Shown here: positions 1-11,400 of the stretch, in pieces
Position numbering within the stretch: the first letter of the stretch is position 1
Layout: every line of letters begins with the position of its first letter
From: Prosapia bicincta
Taxonomy: Eukaryota > Arthropoda > Insecta > Hemiptera > Cercopidae
NCBI GenBank assembly: GCA_036971475.1
Contig: JBAIZL010000024.1
Coordinates: 1 to 64,000 of the forward strand
DNA: 64,000 nt
Direction: 5' to 3'
The notes under the pieces: generated by a model
Told to the model about the DNA's origin: nothing
Database searches by the model: none
What the model saw: the letters and a program-made list of their open reading frames with translations, nothing else
Position numbers and translations under genes: made by a program

Positions 1-3000
1 TGTCGAGCTAAGAGACGCTATTAAAGCTTCGGAGGCGAGAAAAATTACAAACTCACCGCTATGAGAACTCAATAAACCAACGCGACGCTGTATAGCTCAG
101 CATGGCTTGAGCAGTCATATAGCCATGTCGAAGCTAAGAGACGCTATTAAAGCTTCGGAGGCGGAGAAAAATTACAAACTCACCGCTATGAGAACTCAAT
201 AACCAACGCGACGCTGTATAGCTAGCATGGCTTGAGCAGTCATATAGCCATGTCGAAGCTAAGAGACGCTATTAAAGCTTCGGAGGCGGAGAAAAATTAC
301 AAACTCACCGCTATGAGAACTCAATAAACCAACGCGACGCTGTATAGCTAGCATGGCTTGAGCAGTCATATAGCCATGTCGAAGCTAAGAGACGCTATTA
401 AAGCTTCGGAGGCGGAGAAAAATTACAAACTCACCGCTATGAGAACTCAATAAACCAACGCGACGCTGTATAGCTAGCATGGCTTGAGCAGTCATATAGC
501 CATGTCGAAGCTAAGAGACGCTATTAAAGCTTCGGAGGCGGAGAAAAATTACAAACTCACCGCTATGAGAACTCAATAAACCAACGCGACGCTGTATAGC
601 TAGCATGGCTTGAGCAGTCATATAGCCATGTCGAAGCTAAGAGACGCTATTAAAGCTTCGGAGGCGGAGAAAAATTACAAACTCACCGCTATGAGAACTC
701 AATAAACCAACGCGACGCTGTATAGCTAGCATGGCTTGAGCAGTCATATAGCCATGTCGAAGCTAAGAGACGCTATTAAAGCTTCGGAGGCGGAGAAAAA
801 TTACAAACTCACCGCTATGAGAACTCAATAAACCAACGCGACGCTGTATAGCTAGCATGGCTTGAGCAGTCATATAGCCATGTCGAAGCTAAGAGACGCT
901 ATTAAAGCTTCGGAGGCGGAGAAAAATTACAAACTCACCGCTATGAGAACTCAATAAACCAACGCGACGCTGTATAGCTAGCATGGCTTGAGCAGTCATA
1001 TAGCCATGTCGAAGCTAAGAGACGCTATTAAAGCTTCGGAGGCGGAGAAAAATTACAAACTCACCGCTATGAGAACTCAATAAACCAACGCGACGCTGTA
1101 TAGCTAGCATGGCTTGAGCAGTCATATAGCCATGTCGAAGCTAAGAGACGCTATTAAAGCTTCGGAGGCGGAGAAAAATTACAAACTCACCGCTATGAGA
1201 ACTCAATAAACCAACGCGACGCTGTATAGCTAGCATGGCTTGAGCAGTCATATAGCCATGTCGAAGCTAAGAGACGCTATTAAAGCTTCGGAGGCGGAGA
1301 AAAATTACAAACTCACCGCTATGAGAACTCAATAAACCAACGCGACGCTGTATAGCTAGCATGGCTTGAGCAGTCATATAGCCATGTCGAAGCTAAGAGA
1401 CGCTATTAAAGCTTCGGAGGCGGAGAAAAATTACAAACTCACCGCTATGAGAACTCAATAAACCAACGCGACGCTGTATAGCTAGCATGGCTTGAGCAGT
1501 CATATAGCCATGTCGAAGCTAAGAGACGCTATTAAAGCTTCGGAGGCGGAGAAAAATTACAAACTCACCGCTATGAGAACTCAATAAACCAACGCGACGC
1601 TGTATAGCTAGCATGGCTTGAGCAGTCATATAGCCATGTCGAAGCTAAGAGACGCTATTAAAGCTTCGGAGGCGGAGAAAAATTACAAACTCACCGCTAT
1701 GAGAACTCAATAAACCAACGCGACGCTGTATAGCTAGCATGGCTTGAGCAGTCATATAGCCATGTCGAAGCTAAGAGACGCTATTAAAGCTTCGGAGGCG
1801 GAGAAAAATTACAAACTCACCGCTATGAGAACTCAATAAACCAACGCGACGCTGTATAGCTAGCATGGCTTGAGCAGTCATATAGCCATGTCGAAGCTAA
1901 GAGACGCTATTAAAGCTTCGGAGGCGGAGAAAAATTACAAACTCACCGCTATGAGAACTCAATAAACCAACGCGACGCTGTATAGCTAGCATGGCTTGAG
2001 CAGTCATATAGCCATGTCGAAGCTAAGAGACGCTATTAAAGCTCGGAGGCGGAGAAAAATTACAAACTCACCGCTATGAGAACTCAATAAACCAACGCGA
2101 CGCTGTATAGCTAGCATGGCTTGAGCAGTCATATAGCCATGTCGAAGCTAAGAGACGCTATTAAAGCTTCGGAGGCGGAGAAAAATTACAAACTCACCGC
2201 TATGAGAACTCAATAAACCAACGCGACGCTGTATAGCTAGCATGGCTTGAGCAGTCATATAGCCATGTCGAAGCTAAGAGACGCTATTAAAGCTTCGGAG
2301 GCGGAGAAAAATTACAAACTCACCGCTATGAGAACTCAATAAACCAACGCGACGCTGTATAGCTAGCATGGCTTGAGCAGTCATATAGCCATGTCGAAGC
2401 TAAGAGACGCTATTAAAGCTTCGGAGGCGGAGAAAAATTACAAACTCACCGCTATGAGAACTCAATAAACCAACGCGACGCTGTATAGCTAGCATGGCTT
2501 GAGCAGTCATATAGCCATGTCGAAGCTAAGAGACGCTATTAAAGCTTCGGAGGCGGAGAAAAATTACAAACTCACCGCTATGAGAACTCAATAAACCAAC
2601 GCGACGCTGTATAGCTAGCATGGCTTGAGCAGTCATATAGCCATGTCGAAGCTAAGAGACGCTATTAAAGCTTCGGAGGCGGAGAAAAATTACAAACTCA
2701 CCGCTATGAGAACTCAATAAACCAACGCGACGCTGTATAGCTAGCATGGCTTGAGCAGTCATATAGCCATGTCGAAGCTAAGAGACGCTATTAAAGCTTC
2801 GGAGGCGGAGAAAAATTACAAACTCACCGCTATGAGAACTCAATAAACCAACGCGACGCTGTATAGCTAGCATGGCTTGAGCAGTCATATAGCCATGTCG
2901 AAGCTAAGAGACGCTATTAAAGCTTCGGAGGCGGAGAAAAATTACAAACTCACCGCTATGAGAACTCAATAAACCAACGCGACGCTGTATAGCTAGCATG

Positions 3001-6000
3001 GCTTGAGCAGTCATATAGCCATGTCGAAGCTAAGAGACGCTATTAAAGCTTCGGAGGCGGAGAAAAATTACAAACTCACCGCTATGAGAACTCAATAAAC
3101 CAACGCGACGCTGTATAGCTAGCATGGCTTGAGCAGTCATATAGCCATGTCGAAGCTAAGAGACGCTATTAAAGCTTCGGAGGCGGAGAAAAATTACAAA
3201 CTCACCGCTATGAGAACTCAATAAACCAACGCGACGCTGTATAGCTAGCATGGCTTGAGCAGTCATATAGCCATGTCGAAGCTAAGAGACGCTATTAAAG
3301 CTTCGGAGGCGGAGAAAAATTACAAACTCACCGCTATGAGAACTCAATAAACCAACGCGACGCTGTATAGCTAGCATGGCTTGAGCAGTCATATAGCCAT
3401 GTCGAAGCTAAGAGACGCTATTAAAGCTTCGGAGGCGGAGAAAAATTACAAACTCACCGCTATGAGAACTCAATAAACCAACGCGACGCTGTATAGCTAG
3501 CATGGCTTGAGCAGTCATATAGCCATGTCGAAGCTAAGAGACGCTATTAAAGCTTCGGAGGCGGAGAAAAATTACAAACTCGCCGCTATGAGAACTCAAT
3601 AAACCAACGCGACGCTGTATAGCTAGCATGGCTTGAGCAGTCATATAGCCATGTCGAAGCTAAGAGACGCTATTAAAGCTTCGGAGGCGGAGAAAAATTA
3701 CAAACTCACCGCTATGAGAACTCAATAAACCAACGCGACGCTGTATAGCTAGCATGGCTTGAGCAGTCATATAGCCATGTCGAAGCTAAGAGACGCTATT
3801 AAAGCTTCGGAGGCGGAGAAAAATTACAAACTCACCGCTATGAGAACTCAATAAACCAACGCGACGCTGTATAGCTAGCATGGCTTGAGCAGTCATATAG
3901 CCATGTCGAAGCTAAGAGACGCTATTAAAGCTTCGGAGGCGGAGAAAAATTACAAACTCACCGCAATGAGAACTCAATAAACCAACGCGACGCTGTATAG
4001 CTAGCATGGCTTGAGCAGTCATATAGCCATGTCGAAGCTAAGAGACGCTATTAAAGCTTCGGAGGCGGAGAAAAATTACAAACTCACCGCTATGAGAACT
4101 CAATAAACCAACGCGACGCTGTATAGCTAGCATGGCTTGAGCAGTCATATAGCCATGTCGAAGCTAAGAGACGCTATTAAAGCTTCGGAGGCGGAGAAAA
4201 ATTACAAACTCTCCGCTATGAGAACTCAATAAACCAACGCGACGCTGTATAGCTAGCATGGCTTGAGCAGTCATATAGCCATGTCGAAGCTAAGAGACGC
4301 TATTAAAGCTTCGGAGGCGGAGAAAAATTACAAACTCACCGCTATGAGAACTCAATAAACCAACGCGACGCTGTATAGCTAGCATGGCTTGAGCAGTCAT
4401 ATAGCCATGTCGAAGCTAAGAGACGCTATTAAAGCTTCGGAGGCGGAGAAAAATTACAAACTCACCGCTATGAGAACTCAATAAACCAACGCGACGCTGT
4501 ATAGCTAGCATGGCTTGAGCAGTCATATAGCCATGTCGAAGCTAAGAGACGCTATTAAAGCTTCGGAGGCGGAGAAAAATTACAAACTCACCGCTATGAG
4601 AACTCAATAAACCAACGCGACGCTGTATAGCTAGCATGGCTTGAGCAGTCATATAGCCATGTCGAAGCTAAGAGACGCTATTAAAGCTTCGGAGGCGGAG
4701 AAAAATTACAAACTCACCGCAATGAGAACTCAATAAACCAACGCGACGCTGTATAGCTAGCATGGCTTGAGCAGTCATATAGCCATGTCGAAGCTAAGAG
4801 ACGCTATTAAAGCTTCGGAGGCGGAGAAAAATTACAAACTCACCGCTATGAGAACTCAATAAACCAACGCGACGCTGTATAGCTAGCATGGCTTGAGCAG
4901 TCATATAGCCATGTCGAAGCTAAGAGACGCTATTAAAGCTTCGGAGGCGGAGAAAAATTACAAACTCACCGCTATGAGAACTCAATAAACCAACGCGACG
5001 CTGTATAGCTAGCATGGCTTGAGCAGTCATATAGCCATGTCGAAGCTAAGAGACGCTATTAAAGCTTCGGAGGCGGAGAAAAATTACAAACTCACCGCTA
5101 TGAGAACTCAATAAACCAACGCGACGCTGTATAGCTAGCATGGCTTGAGCAGTCATATAGCCATGTCGAAGCTAAGAGACGCTATTAAAGCTTCGGAGGC
5201 GGAGAAAAATTACAAACTCGCCGCTATGAGAACTCAATAAACCAACGCGACGCTGTATAGCTAGCATGGCTTGAGCAGTCATATAGCCATGTCGAAGCTA
5301 AGAGACGCTATTAAAGCTTCGGAGGCGGAGAAAAATTACAAACTCACCGCTATGAGAACTCAATAAACCAACGCGACGCTGTATAGCTAGCATGGCTTGA
5401 GCAGTCATATAGCCATGTCGAAGCTAAGAGACGCTATTAAAGCTTCGGAGGCGGAGAAAAATTACAAACTCGCCGCTATGAGAACTCAATAAACCAACGC
5501 GACGCTGTATAGCTAGCATGGCTTGAGCAGTCATATAGCCATGTCGAAGCTAAGAGACGCTATTAAAGCTTCGGAGGCGGAGAAAAATTACAAACTCACC
5601 GCTATGAGAACTCAATAAACCAACGCGACGCTGTATAGCTAGCATGGCTTGAGCAGTCATATAGCCATGTCGAAGCTAAGAGACGCTATTAAATCTTCGG
5701 AGGCGGAGAAAAATTACAAACTCACCGCTATGAGAACTCAATAAACCAACGCGGCGCTGTATAGTTAGCATGGCTTGAGCAGTCATATAGCCATGTCGAA
5801 GCTAAGAGACGCTATTAAAGCTTCGGAGGCGGAGAAAAATTACAAACTCACCGCTATGAGAACTCAATAAACCAACGCGACGCTGTATAGCTAGCATGGC
5901 TTGAGCAGTCATATAGCCATGTCGAAGCTAAGAGACGCTATTAAAGCTTCGGAGGCGGAGAAAAATTACAAACTCACCGCTATGAGAACTCAATAAACCA

Positions 6001-9000
6001 ACGCGACGCTGTATAGTTAGCATGGCTTGAGCAGTCATATAGCCATGTCGAAGCTAAGAGACGCTATTAAAGCTTCGGAGGCGGAGAAAAATTACAAACT
6101 CACCGCTATGAGAACTCAATAAACCAACGCGACGCTGTATAGCTAGCATGGCTTGAGCAGTCATATAGCCATGTCGAAGCTAAGAGACGCTATTAAAGCT
6201 TCGGAGGCGGAGAAAAATTACAAACTCACCGCTATGAGAACTCAATAAACCAACGCGACGCTGTATAGCTAGCATGGCTTGAGCAGTCATATAGCCATGT
6301 CGAAGCTAAGAGACGCTATTAAAGCTTCGGAGGCGGAGAAAAATTACAAACTCACCGCTATGAGAACTCAATAAACCAACGCGACGCTGTATAGCTAGCA
6401 TGGCTTGAGCAGTCATATAGCCATGTCGAAGCTAAGAGACGCTATTAAAGCTTCGGAGGCGGAGAAAAATTACAAACTCACCGCTATGAGAACTCAATAA
6501 ACCAACGCGACGCTGTATAGCTAGCATGGCTTGAGCAGTCATATAGCCATGTCGAAGCTAAGAGACGCTATTAAAGCTTCGGAGGCGGAGAAAAATTACA
6601 AAGTCACTGCTATGAGAACTCAATAAACCAACGCGACGCTGTATAGCTAGCATGGCTTGAGCAGTCATATAGCCATGTCGAAGCTAAGAGACGCTATTAA
6701 AGCTTCGGAGGCGGAGAAAAATTACAAACTCACCGCTATGAGAACTCAATAAACCAACGCGACGCTGTATAGCTAGCATGGCTTGAGCAGTCATATAGCC
6801 ATGTCGAAGCTAAGAGACGCTATTAAAGCTTCGGAGGCGGAGAAAAATTACAAACTCACCGCTATGAGAACTCAATAAACCAACGCGGCGCTGTATAGTT
6901 AGCATGGCTTGAGCAGTCATATAGCCATGTCGAAGCTAAGAGACGCTATTAAAGCTTCGGAGGCGGAGAAAAATCACAAACTCACCGCTATGAGAACTCA
7001 ATAAACCAACGCGACGCTGTATAGCTAGCATGGCTTGAGCAGTCATATAACCATGTCGAAGCTAAGAGACGCTATTAAAGCTTCGGAGGCGGAGAAAAAT
7101 TACAAACTCACCGCTATGAGAAATCAATAAACCAACGCGACGCTGTATAGTTAGCATGGCTTGAGCAGTCATATAGCCATGTCGAAGCTAAGAGACGCTA
7201 TTAAAGCTTCGGAGGCGGAGAAAAATTACAAACTCACCGCTATGAGAACTCAATAAACCAACGCGACGCTGTATAGTTAGCATGGCTTGAGCAGTCATAT
7301 AGCCATGTCGAAGCTAAGAGACGCTATTAAAGCTTCGGAGGCGGAGAAAAATTACAAACTCACCGCTATGAGAACTCAATAAACCAACGCGACGCTGTAT
7401 AGCTAGCATGGCTTGAGCAGTCATATAGCCATGTCGAAGCTAAGAGACGCTATTAAAGCTTCGGAGGCGGAGAAAAATTACAAACTCACCGCTATGAGAA
7501 CTCAATAAACCAACGCGACGCTGTATAGCTAGCATGGCTTGAGCAGTCATATAGCCATGTCGAAGCTAAGAGACGCTATTAAAGCTTCGGAGGCGGAGAA
7601 AAATTACAAACTCACCGCTATGAGAACTCAATAAACCAACGCGACGCTGTATAGCTAGCATGGCTTGAGCAGTCATATAGCCATGTCGAAGCTAAGAGAC
7701 GCTATTAAAGCTTCGGAGGCGGAGAAAAATTACAAACTCGCCGCTATGAGAACTCAATAAACCAACGCGACGCTGTATAGCTAGCATGGCTTGAGCAGTC
7801 ATATAGCCATGTCGAAGCTAAGAGACGCTATTAAAGCTTCGGAGGCGGAGAAAAATTACAAACTCACCGCTATGAGAACTCAATAAACCAACGCGACGCT
7901 GTATAGCTAGCATGGCTTGAGCAGTCATATAGCCATGTCGAAGCTAAGAGACGCTATTAAAGCTTCGGAGGCGGAGAAAAATTACAAACTCACCGCTATG
8001 AGAACTCAATAAACCAACGCGACGCTGTATAGCTAGCATGGCTTGAGCAGTCATATAGCCATGTCGAAGCTAAGAGACGCTATTAAAGCTTCGGAGGCGG
8101 AGAAAAATTACAAACTCGCCGCTATGAGAACTCAATAAACCAACGCGACGCTGTATAGCTAGCATGGCTTGAGCAGTCATATAGCCATGTCGAAGCTAAG
8201 AGACGCTATTAAAGCTTCGGAGGCGGAGAAAAATTACAAACTCACCGCTATGAGAACTCAATAAACCAACGCGACGCTGTATAGCTAGCATGGCTTGAGC
8301 AGTCATATAGCCATGTCGAAGCTAAGAGACGCTATTAAAGCTTCGGAGGCGGAGAAAAATTACAAACTCACCGCTATGAGAACTCAATAAACCAACGCGA
8401 CGCTGTATAGCTAGCATGGCTTGAGCAGTCATATAGCCATGTCGAAGCTAAGAGACGCTATTAAAGCTTCGGAGGCGGAGAAAAATTACAAACTCACCGC
8501 TATGAGAACTCAATAAACCAACGCGACGCTGTATAGCTAGCATGGCTTGAGCAGTCATATAGCCATGTCGAAGCTAAGAGACGCTATTAAAGCTTCGGAG
8601 GCGGAGAAAAATTACAAACTCACCGCTATGAGAACTCAATAAACCAACGCGACGCTGTATAGCTAGCATGGCTTGAGCAGTCATATAGCCATGTCGAAGC
8701 TAAGAGACGCTATTAAAGCTTCGGAGGCGGAGAAAAATTACAAACTCGCCGCTATGAGAACTCAATAAACCAACGCGACGCTGTATAGCTAGCATGGCTT
8801 GAGCAGTCATATAGCCATGTCGAAGCTAAGAGACGCTATTAAAGCTTCGGAGGCGGAGAAAAATTACAAACTCGCCGCTATGAGAACTCAATAAACCAAC
8901 GCGACGCTGTATAGCTAGCATGGCTTGAGCAGTCATATAGCCATGTCGAAGCTAAGAGACGCTATTAAAGCTTCGGAGGCGGAGAAAAATTACAAACTCG

Positions 9001-9218
9001 CCGCTATGAGAACTCAATAAACCAACGCGACGCTGTATAGCTAGCATGGCTTGAGCAGTCATATAGCCATGTCGAAGCTAAGAGACGCTATTAAAGCTTC
9101 GGAGGCGGAGAAAAATTACAAACTCGCCGCTATGAGAACTCAATAAACCAACGCGACGCTGTATAGCTAGCATGGCTTGAGCAGTCATATAGCCATGTCG
9201 AAGCTAAGAGACGCTATT
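1..9218. repeat. 126-bp satellite array, about 73 copies
   Basis: Head-to-tail monomers of 126 bp run from the window edge to a clean break at about 9218. One early copy is 125 bp. Identity is near-perfect; the commonest variants are A/G in ctcAccgct and C/T in tatagCtagc. Each monomer has one HindIII (aagctt) and one NheI (gctagc) site, so digestion should give a 126-bp ladder. Two inverted repeats sit side by side: catggct/agccatg with a 13-nt loop, then cgaagct/agcttcg with a 15-nt loop. Each copy also holds a 25-codon ATG-TAA frame. The first about 200 bases carry several single-base indels not seen elsewhere, suggesting a contig edge or poor consensus there. The real array may extend beyond the window. 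Confidence 0.98.
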
Positions 9219-9420
9219 TCAATTCGGTGGATTTTTTTCCCCCCGGGGAAAAACCAATTGGGGTTATCATCGCCAAACAAAATCTAACACGGAACGCAAT
9301 ATATAAAAAAAACAAATAAATTTAAATACAACAAAAATTACAAAAGAAAAATTAAACATAACAATAAATAACAAACAAAACAACAATAAGTCTAACACAA
9401 TAGCCAATTCGGTGGAATAT
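9219..9420. other. satellite junction with A-rich insert between 12-bp direct repeats
   Basis: The satellite stops abruptly. The 12-mer caattcggtgga occurs at 9220-9231 and again at 9405-9416, enclosing about 173 bases. The enclosed DNA begins with an imperfect palindrome of homopolymer runs (T7, C6, G4, A5) and continues very A-rich. It could be a small insertion with a target duplication, or an assembly junction. Confidence 0.4.
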
Positions 9421-9454
9421 TCAATAAATATAGAGGGAAGTAAAACATTTTGTG

Positions 9455-9531
9455 CGTGATGTAAAATCGGTAGAGTGGTAAACGGAGCCTAGACTTCATG
9501 TCTAAGTACCCAACTGAATGGTTTCGATGAT
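9455..9531 (+). other. tRNA-like degenerate segment
   Basis: The segment holds an A-box-like word (tagagtggtaaacgg) followed about 45 bases later by a B-box-like word (ggtttcgatga). A possible anticodon-arm-like stretch lies between. It does not fold into an intact tRNA by eye and has no clear acceptor stem. It may be the head of a tRNA-derived SINE or chance. Confidence 0.2.
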
Positions 9532-9642
9532 TTAATATTATTCATATTTGTTGATTCCATCTTCACGTGAGCTACTAGTTTTCACTAAACAATTATAAGT
9601 ATTTATAAACTTGCCTATAGTAGCACTTACTTATATTTGTTC

Positions 9643-9690
9643 AGGACGGCTGTTTCGGGAGATGTGTCCCATTACCAACTCAGACCGTAA
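9643..9690 (-). ncRNA. hammerhead-ribozyme-like half motif in the PLE terminal repeat
   Basis: Read on the minus strand, a small hairpin (ggga, six-base loop, tccc) is followed at once by cgaaac, agcc and gtc. This matches the 3' half of the minimal type I hammerhead found in PLE terminal repeats (helix II, GAAA box, short helix III, GUC cleavage site). The required CUGANGA box is not intact: CTGA is present but separated from helix II. Self-cleavage is doubtful. Confidence 0.35.
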
Positions 9691-9744
9691 CTGATCTCAA
9701 CGTTTACGTAGGTTAGGGTGGGGGTGGGATATTATGGTGGTGTA

Positions 9745-10264
9745 GGTGTATTTTGTGAGTATTAGGAGTTATGATGTCAAGAAGTGTGTGTGTGAGTTGT
9801 AATGTAATTGTGTATTGAGTATGTGTGTAGGGTGTAGTTTGAAGTGTCTGTATATTTCATATTTTTCGGTTGTGTAGCGTTGGTTATTTCTGTTTTGTTT
9901 ATGAAGAATTTGTAGCTTAGATGTTATGTCTATGTAGTCATGTTTTGTGAAGTTGAGATGATCGGCGAAGTTTGATTGTAGTTATTGTTTGTTAGTGCTT
10001 TTATATGTTCTTGGTAATGTGTGTTGAAGGACCTCCCTGTCTGGCCTATGTAAAAACTGGGGCATGAACTGCAAGTTAGTTTGTAAACTCCAGTGGTGTT
10101 GTAAATGTCGTTGATTTTGTTGCTGTGTTTAAATTGTTTATTGAGAGTTTTGTGTGTGGAGTAAGCTTTTTGTAGTTGTATTTTTGTAGTGTGTTGGTTA
10201 GATTGTGGGTTTTGGATGATCTGTATGGTATTGATAAGTATTTTATGGGATTGTCCTGCTGCAT
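9745..10264 (-). pseudogene. Penelope GIY-YIG endonuclease fragment
   Basis: On the minus strand an open frame starts with ATG at 10264, directly inside the terminal repeat, and reads 62 codons. The family reading continues in another frame from about 10090, so one frameshift is present. The second frame shows the PLE signature KLTCSSCP followed by FYIGQTGRSF and an EH pair, which is the GIY-YIG nuclease core with its upstream cysteine motif. Farther on, another frame shift leads to EKYEIYRHFK, the conserved PLE C-terminal segment, then a stop. In intact elements this nuclease nicks target DNA for reverse transcription. Here it is broken and its RT partner is absent. Confidence 0.75.
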
Positions 10265-10321
10265 GTAAGTACTACTATAGGCAAGTTTATAAATACTTAT
10301 AATTGTTTAGTTAATATTATT

Positions 10322-10980
10322 ATAATAGCATTTAAAACATTAGCCGCCAATTTGTTCAAAAATTGTACAAAACTTCATGATATATATATATTTATTTAGT
10401 AAAGTAAATCAAAAGGCAAAATTAACGAACTCCTAATATATTAAATGTAATGGATTTGATTATTGGAAGAAAGAAGATGACCTAAATTTTTGGAACCTTT
10501 GTGATATCTTATTACACAGTTATTACAATTATTGCTTCAATTTTGAGATTCATTACGAATTTCTCTTTTATATTGACAGTTTTCTTCTATAAACAAAAAT
10601 GTATTCCAACTCGATGAAATTATTACCTAACTTACGCTGAGTCCTTATATTCGTAACCAGTTTCAATTTCAGTAGAAAGTTACTACAGAAGACTCCCCAT
10701 GTTCCGATCAGTTTCCGTTAGTTTAAATTACACAGCTTTGATTACAGAGTTATGATTAATCAACTTCAACCCTCGACTTTACAATTGACTTTTGACCCTA
10801 GGCAGACCCGGTCCGTACTTTCTGAAGGATGAATTTGATCTCTCCCGAAACTATTTTTCTCCGTTTAACTCCCGCATTCCCTAATTTGTTTTCCAGCCAA
10901 TCAACAAAAAGGATTAAACTAATTTTTAAAAAAATACTTAACTAAGTGAATACGTAATTGCTTAATTGCTGACGCGTTTC
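10322..10980. other. AT-rich stretch, nothing recognised
   Basis: Low-GC sequence with a short AT run near 10382 and no sizeable open frame or repeat recognised on either strand. Confidence 0.5.
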
Positions 10981-10984
10981 AAAA

Positions 10985-11400
10985 CATTCGTTCCTTTTAC
11001 GAAGCTAACCCTCTACTGGCGGCATCTGTTAGGTGTAAAGGCTCTAACAGGAATGGATTTATGACTGTGGAATGGGGTGGGTTGTTTGAGTTGTGTGTCA
11101 TATAATAGAAAAGGCTGTTGGCTTCAAAGTGTGTGTGATCATTTAATACGTTTTCATTATCTGTTGCATAGTGTTTGTAGATTTCATATTTTTCTAAGGC
11201 TGTTGGTTTTTTACTTTGTTTTAATGTGTATGAATTTTGTGTATGAGGCCTATGTTATTGTGTATGGATGTGTGATTGTGAAAGTTTATGTTGTCTCTGA
11301 CAAGTTTGTCTATGTATTTGGTTAGCTTATGTGATGGTGCATGTGTGTGATTGATTAGTGGACGGATGGGTGTGTTTTATTTGTGGATTTTAGGCAAAGC
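10985..11400 (-). pseudogene. second Penelope-like element remnant, RT plus C-terminus
   Basis: On the minus strand, from about 11397 down, a frame reads PKIHK, stop, NTPIRPLIN, then AP and KLTKYIDKL. This is the conserved PLE reverse-transcriptase start region (PKIHK.. PIRP.. AP..L). From about 11210 another frame reads ALEKYEIYKHY and ends in a stop near 11012, the PLE C-terminal segment. Most of RT and the GIY-YIG region are therefore deleted, and the RT piece has a nonsense codon. Downstream the minus strand contains gaaacgcgtcag, a word typical of PLE terminal repeats. This copy differs from the neighbour at 9543 and is probably a distinct subfamily. No target duplication was found. Confidence 0.7.

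Larger units (their letters stand above)
9543..10310 (-). mobile_element. Penelope-like element, internally deleted, with inverted terminal repeats
   Basis: An 11-bp target duplication (ttaatattatt at 9532-9542 and 10311-10321) brackets the copy. About 50-bp inverted repeats lie at 9581-9630 and 10265-10314, sharing the core aacttgcctatagtag. Beyond the left repeat is a short tail (gaagatggaatcaacaaat on the minus strand) that also ends the 37-kb copy. The body encodes only the C-terminal part of a PLE protein. Terminal repeats in inverted orientation and target duplications of variable length are known for PLEs. The reverse transcriptase is missing, so the copy is non-autonomous. Confidence 0.8.

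Noticed and set aside
1..9218. Regular repeats that might be a CRISPR array
   Set aside because: Units are contiguous 126-bp copies without unique spacers and the genome is eukaryotic.
11077..11325. 82-codon plus-strand frame
   Set aside because: Antisense to the Penelope remnant.
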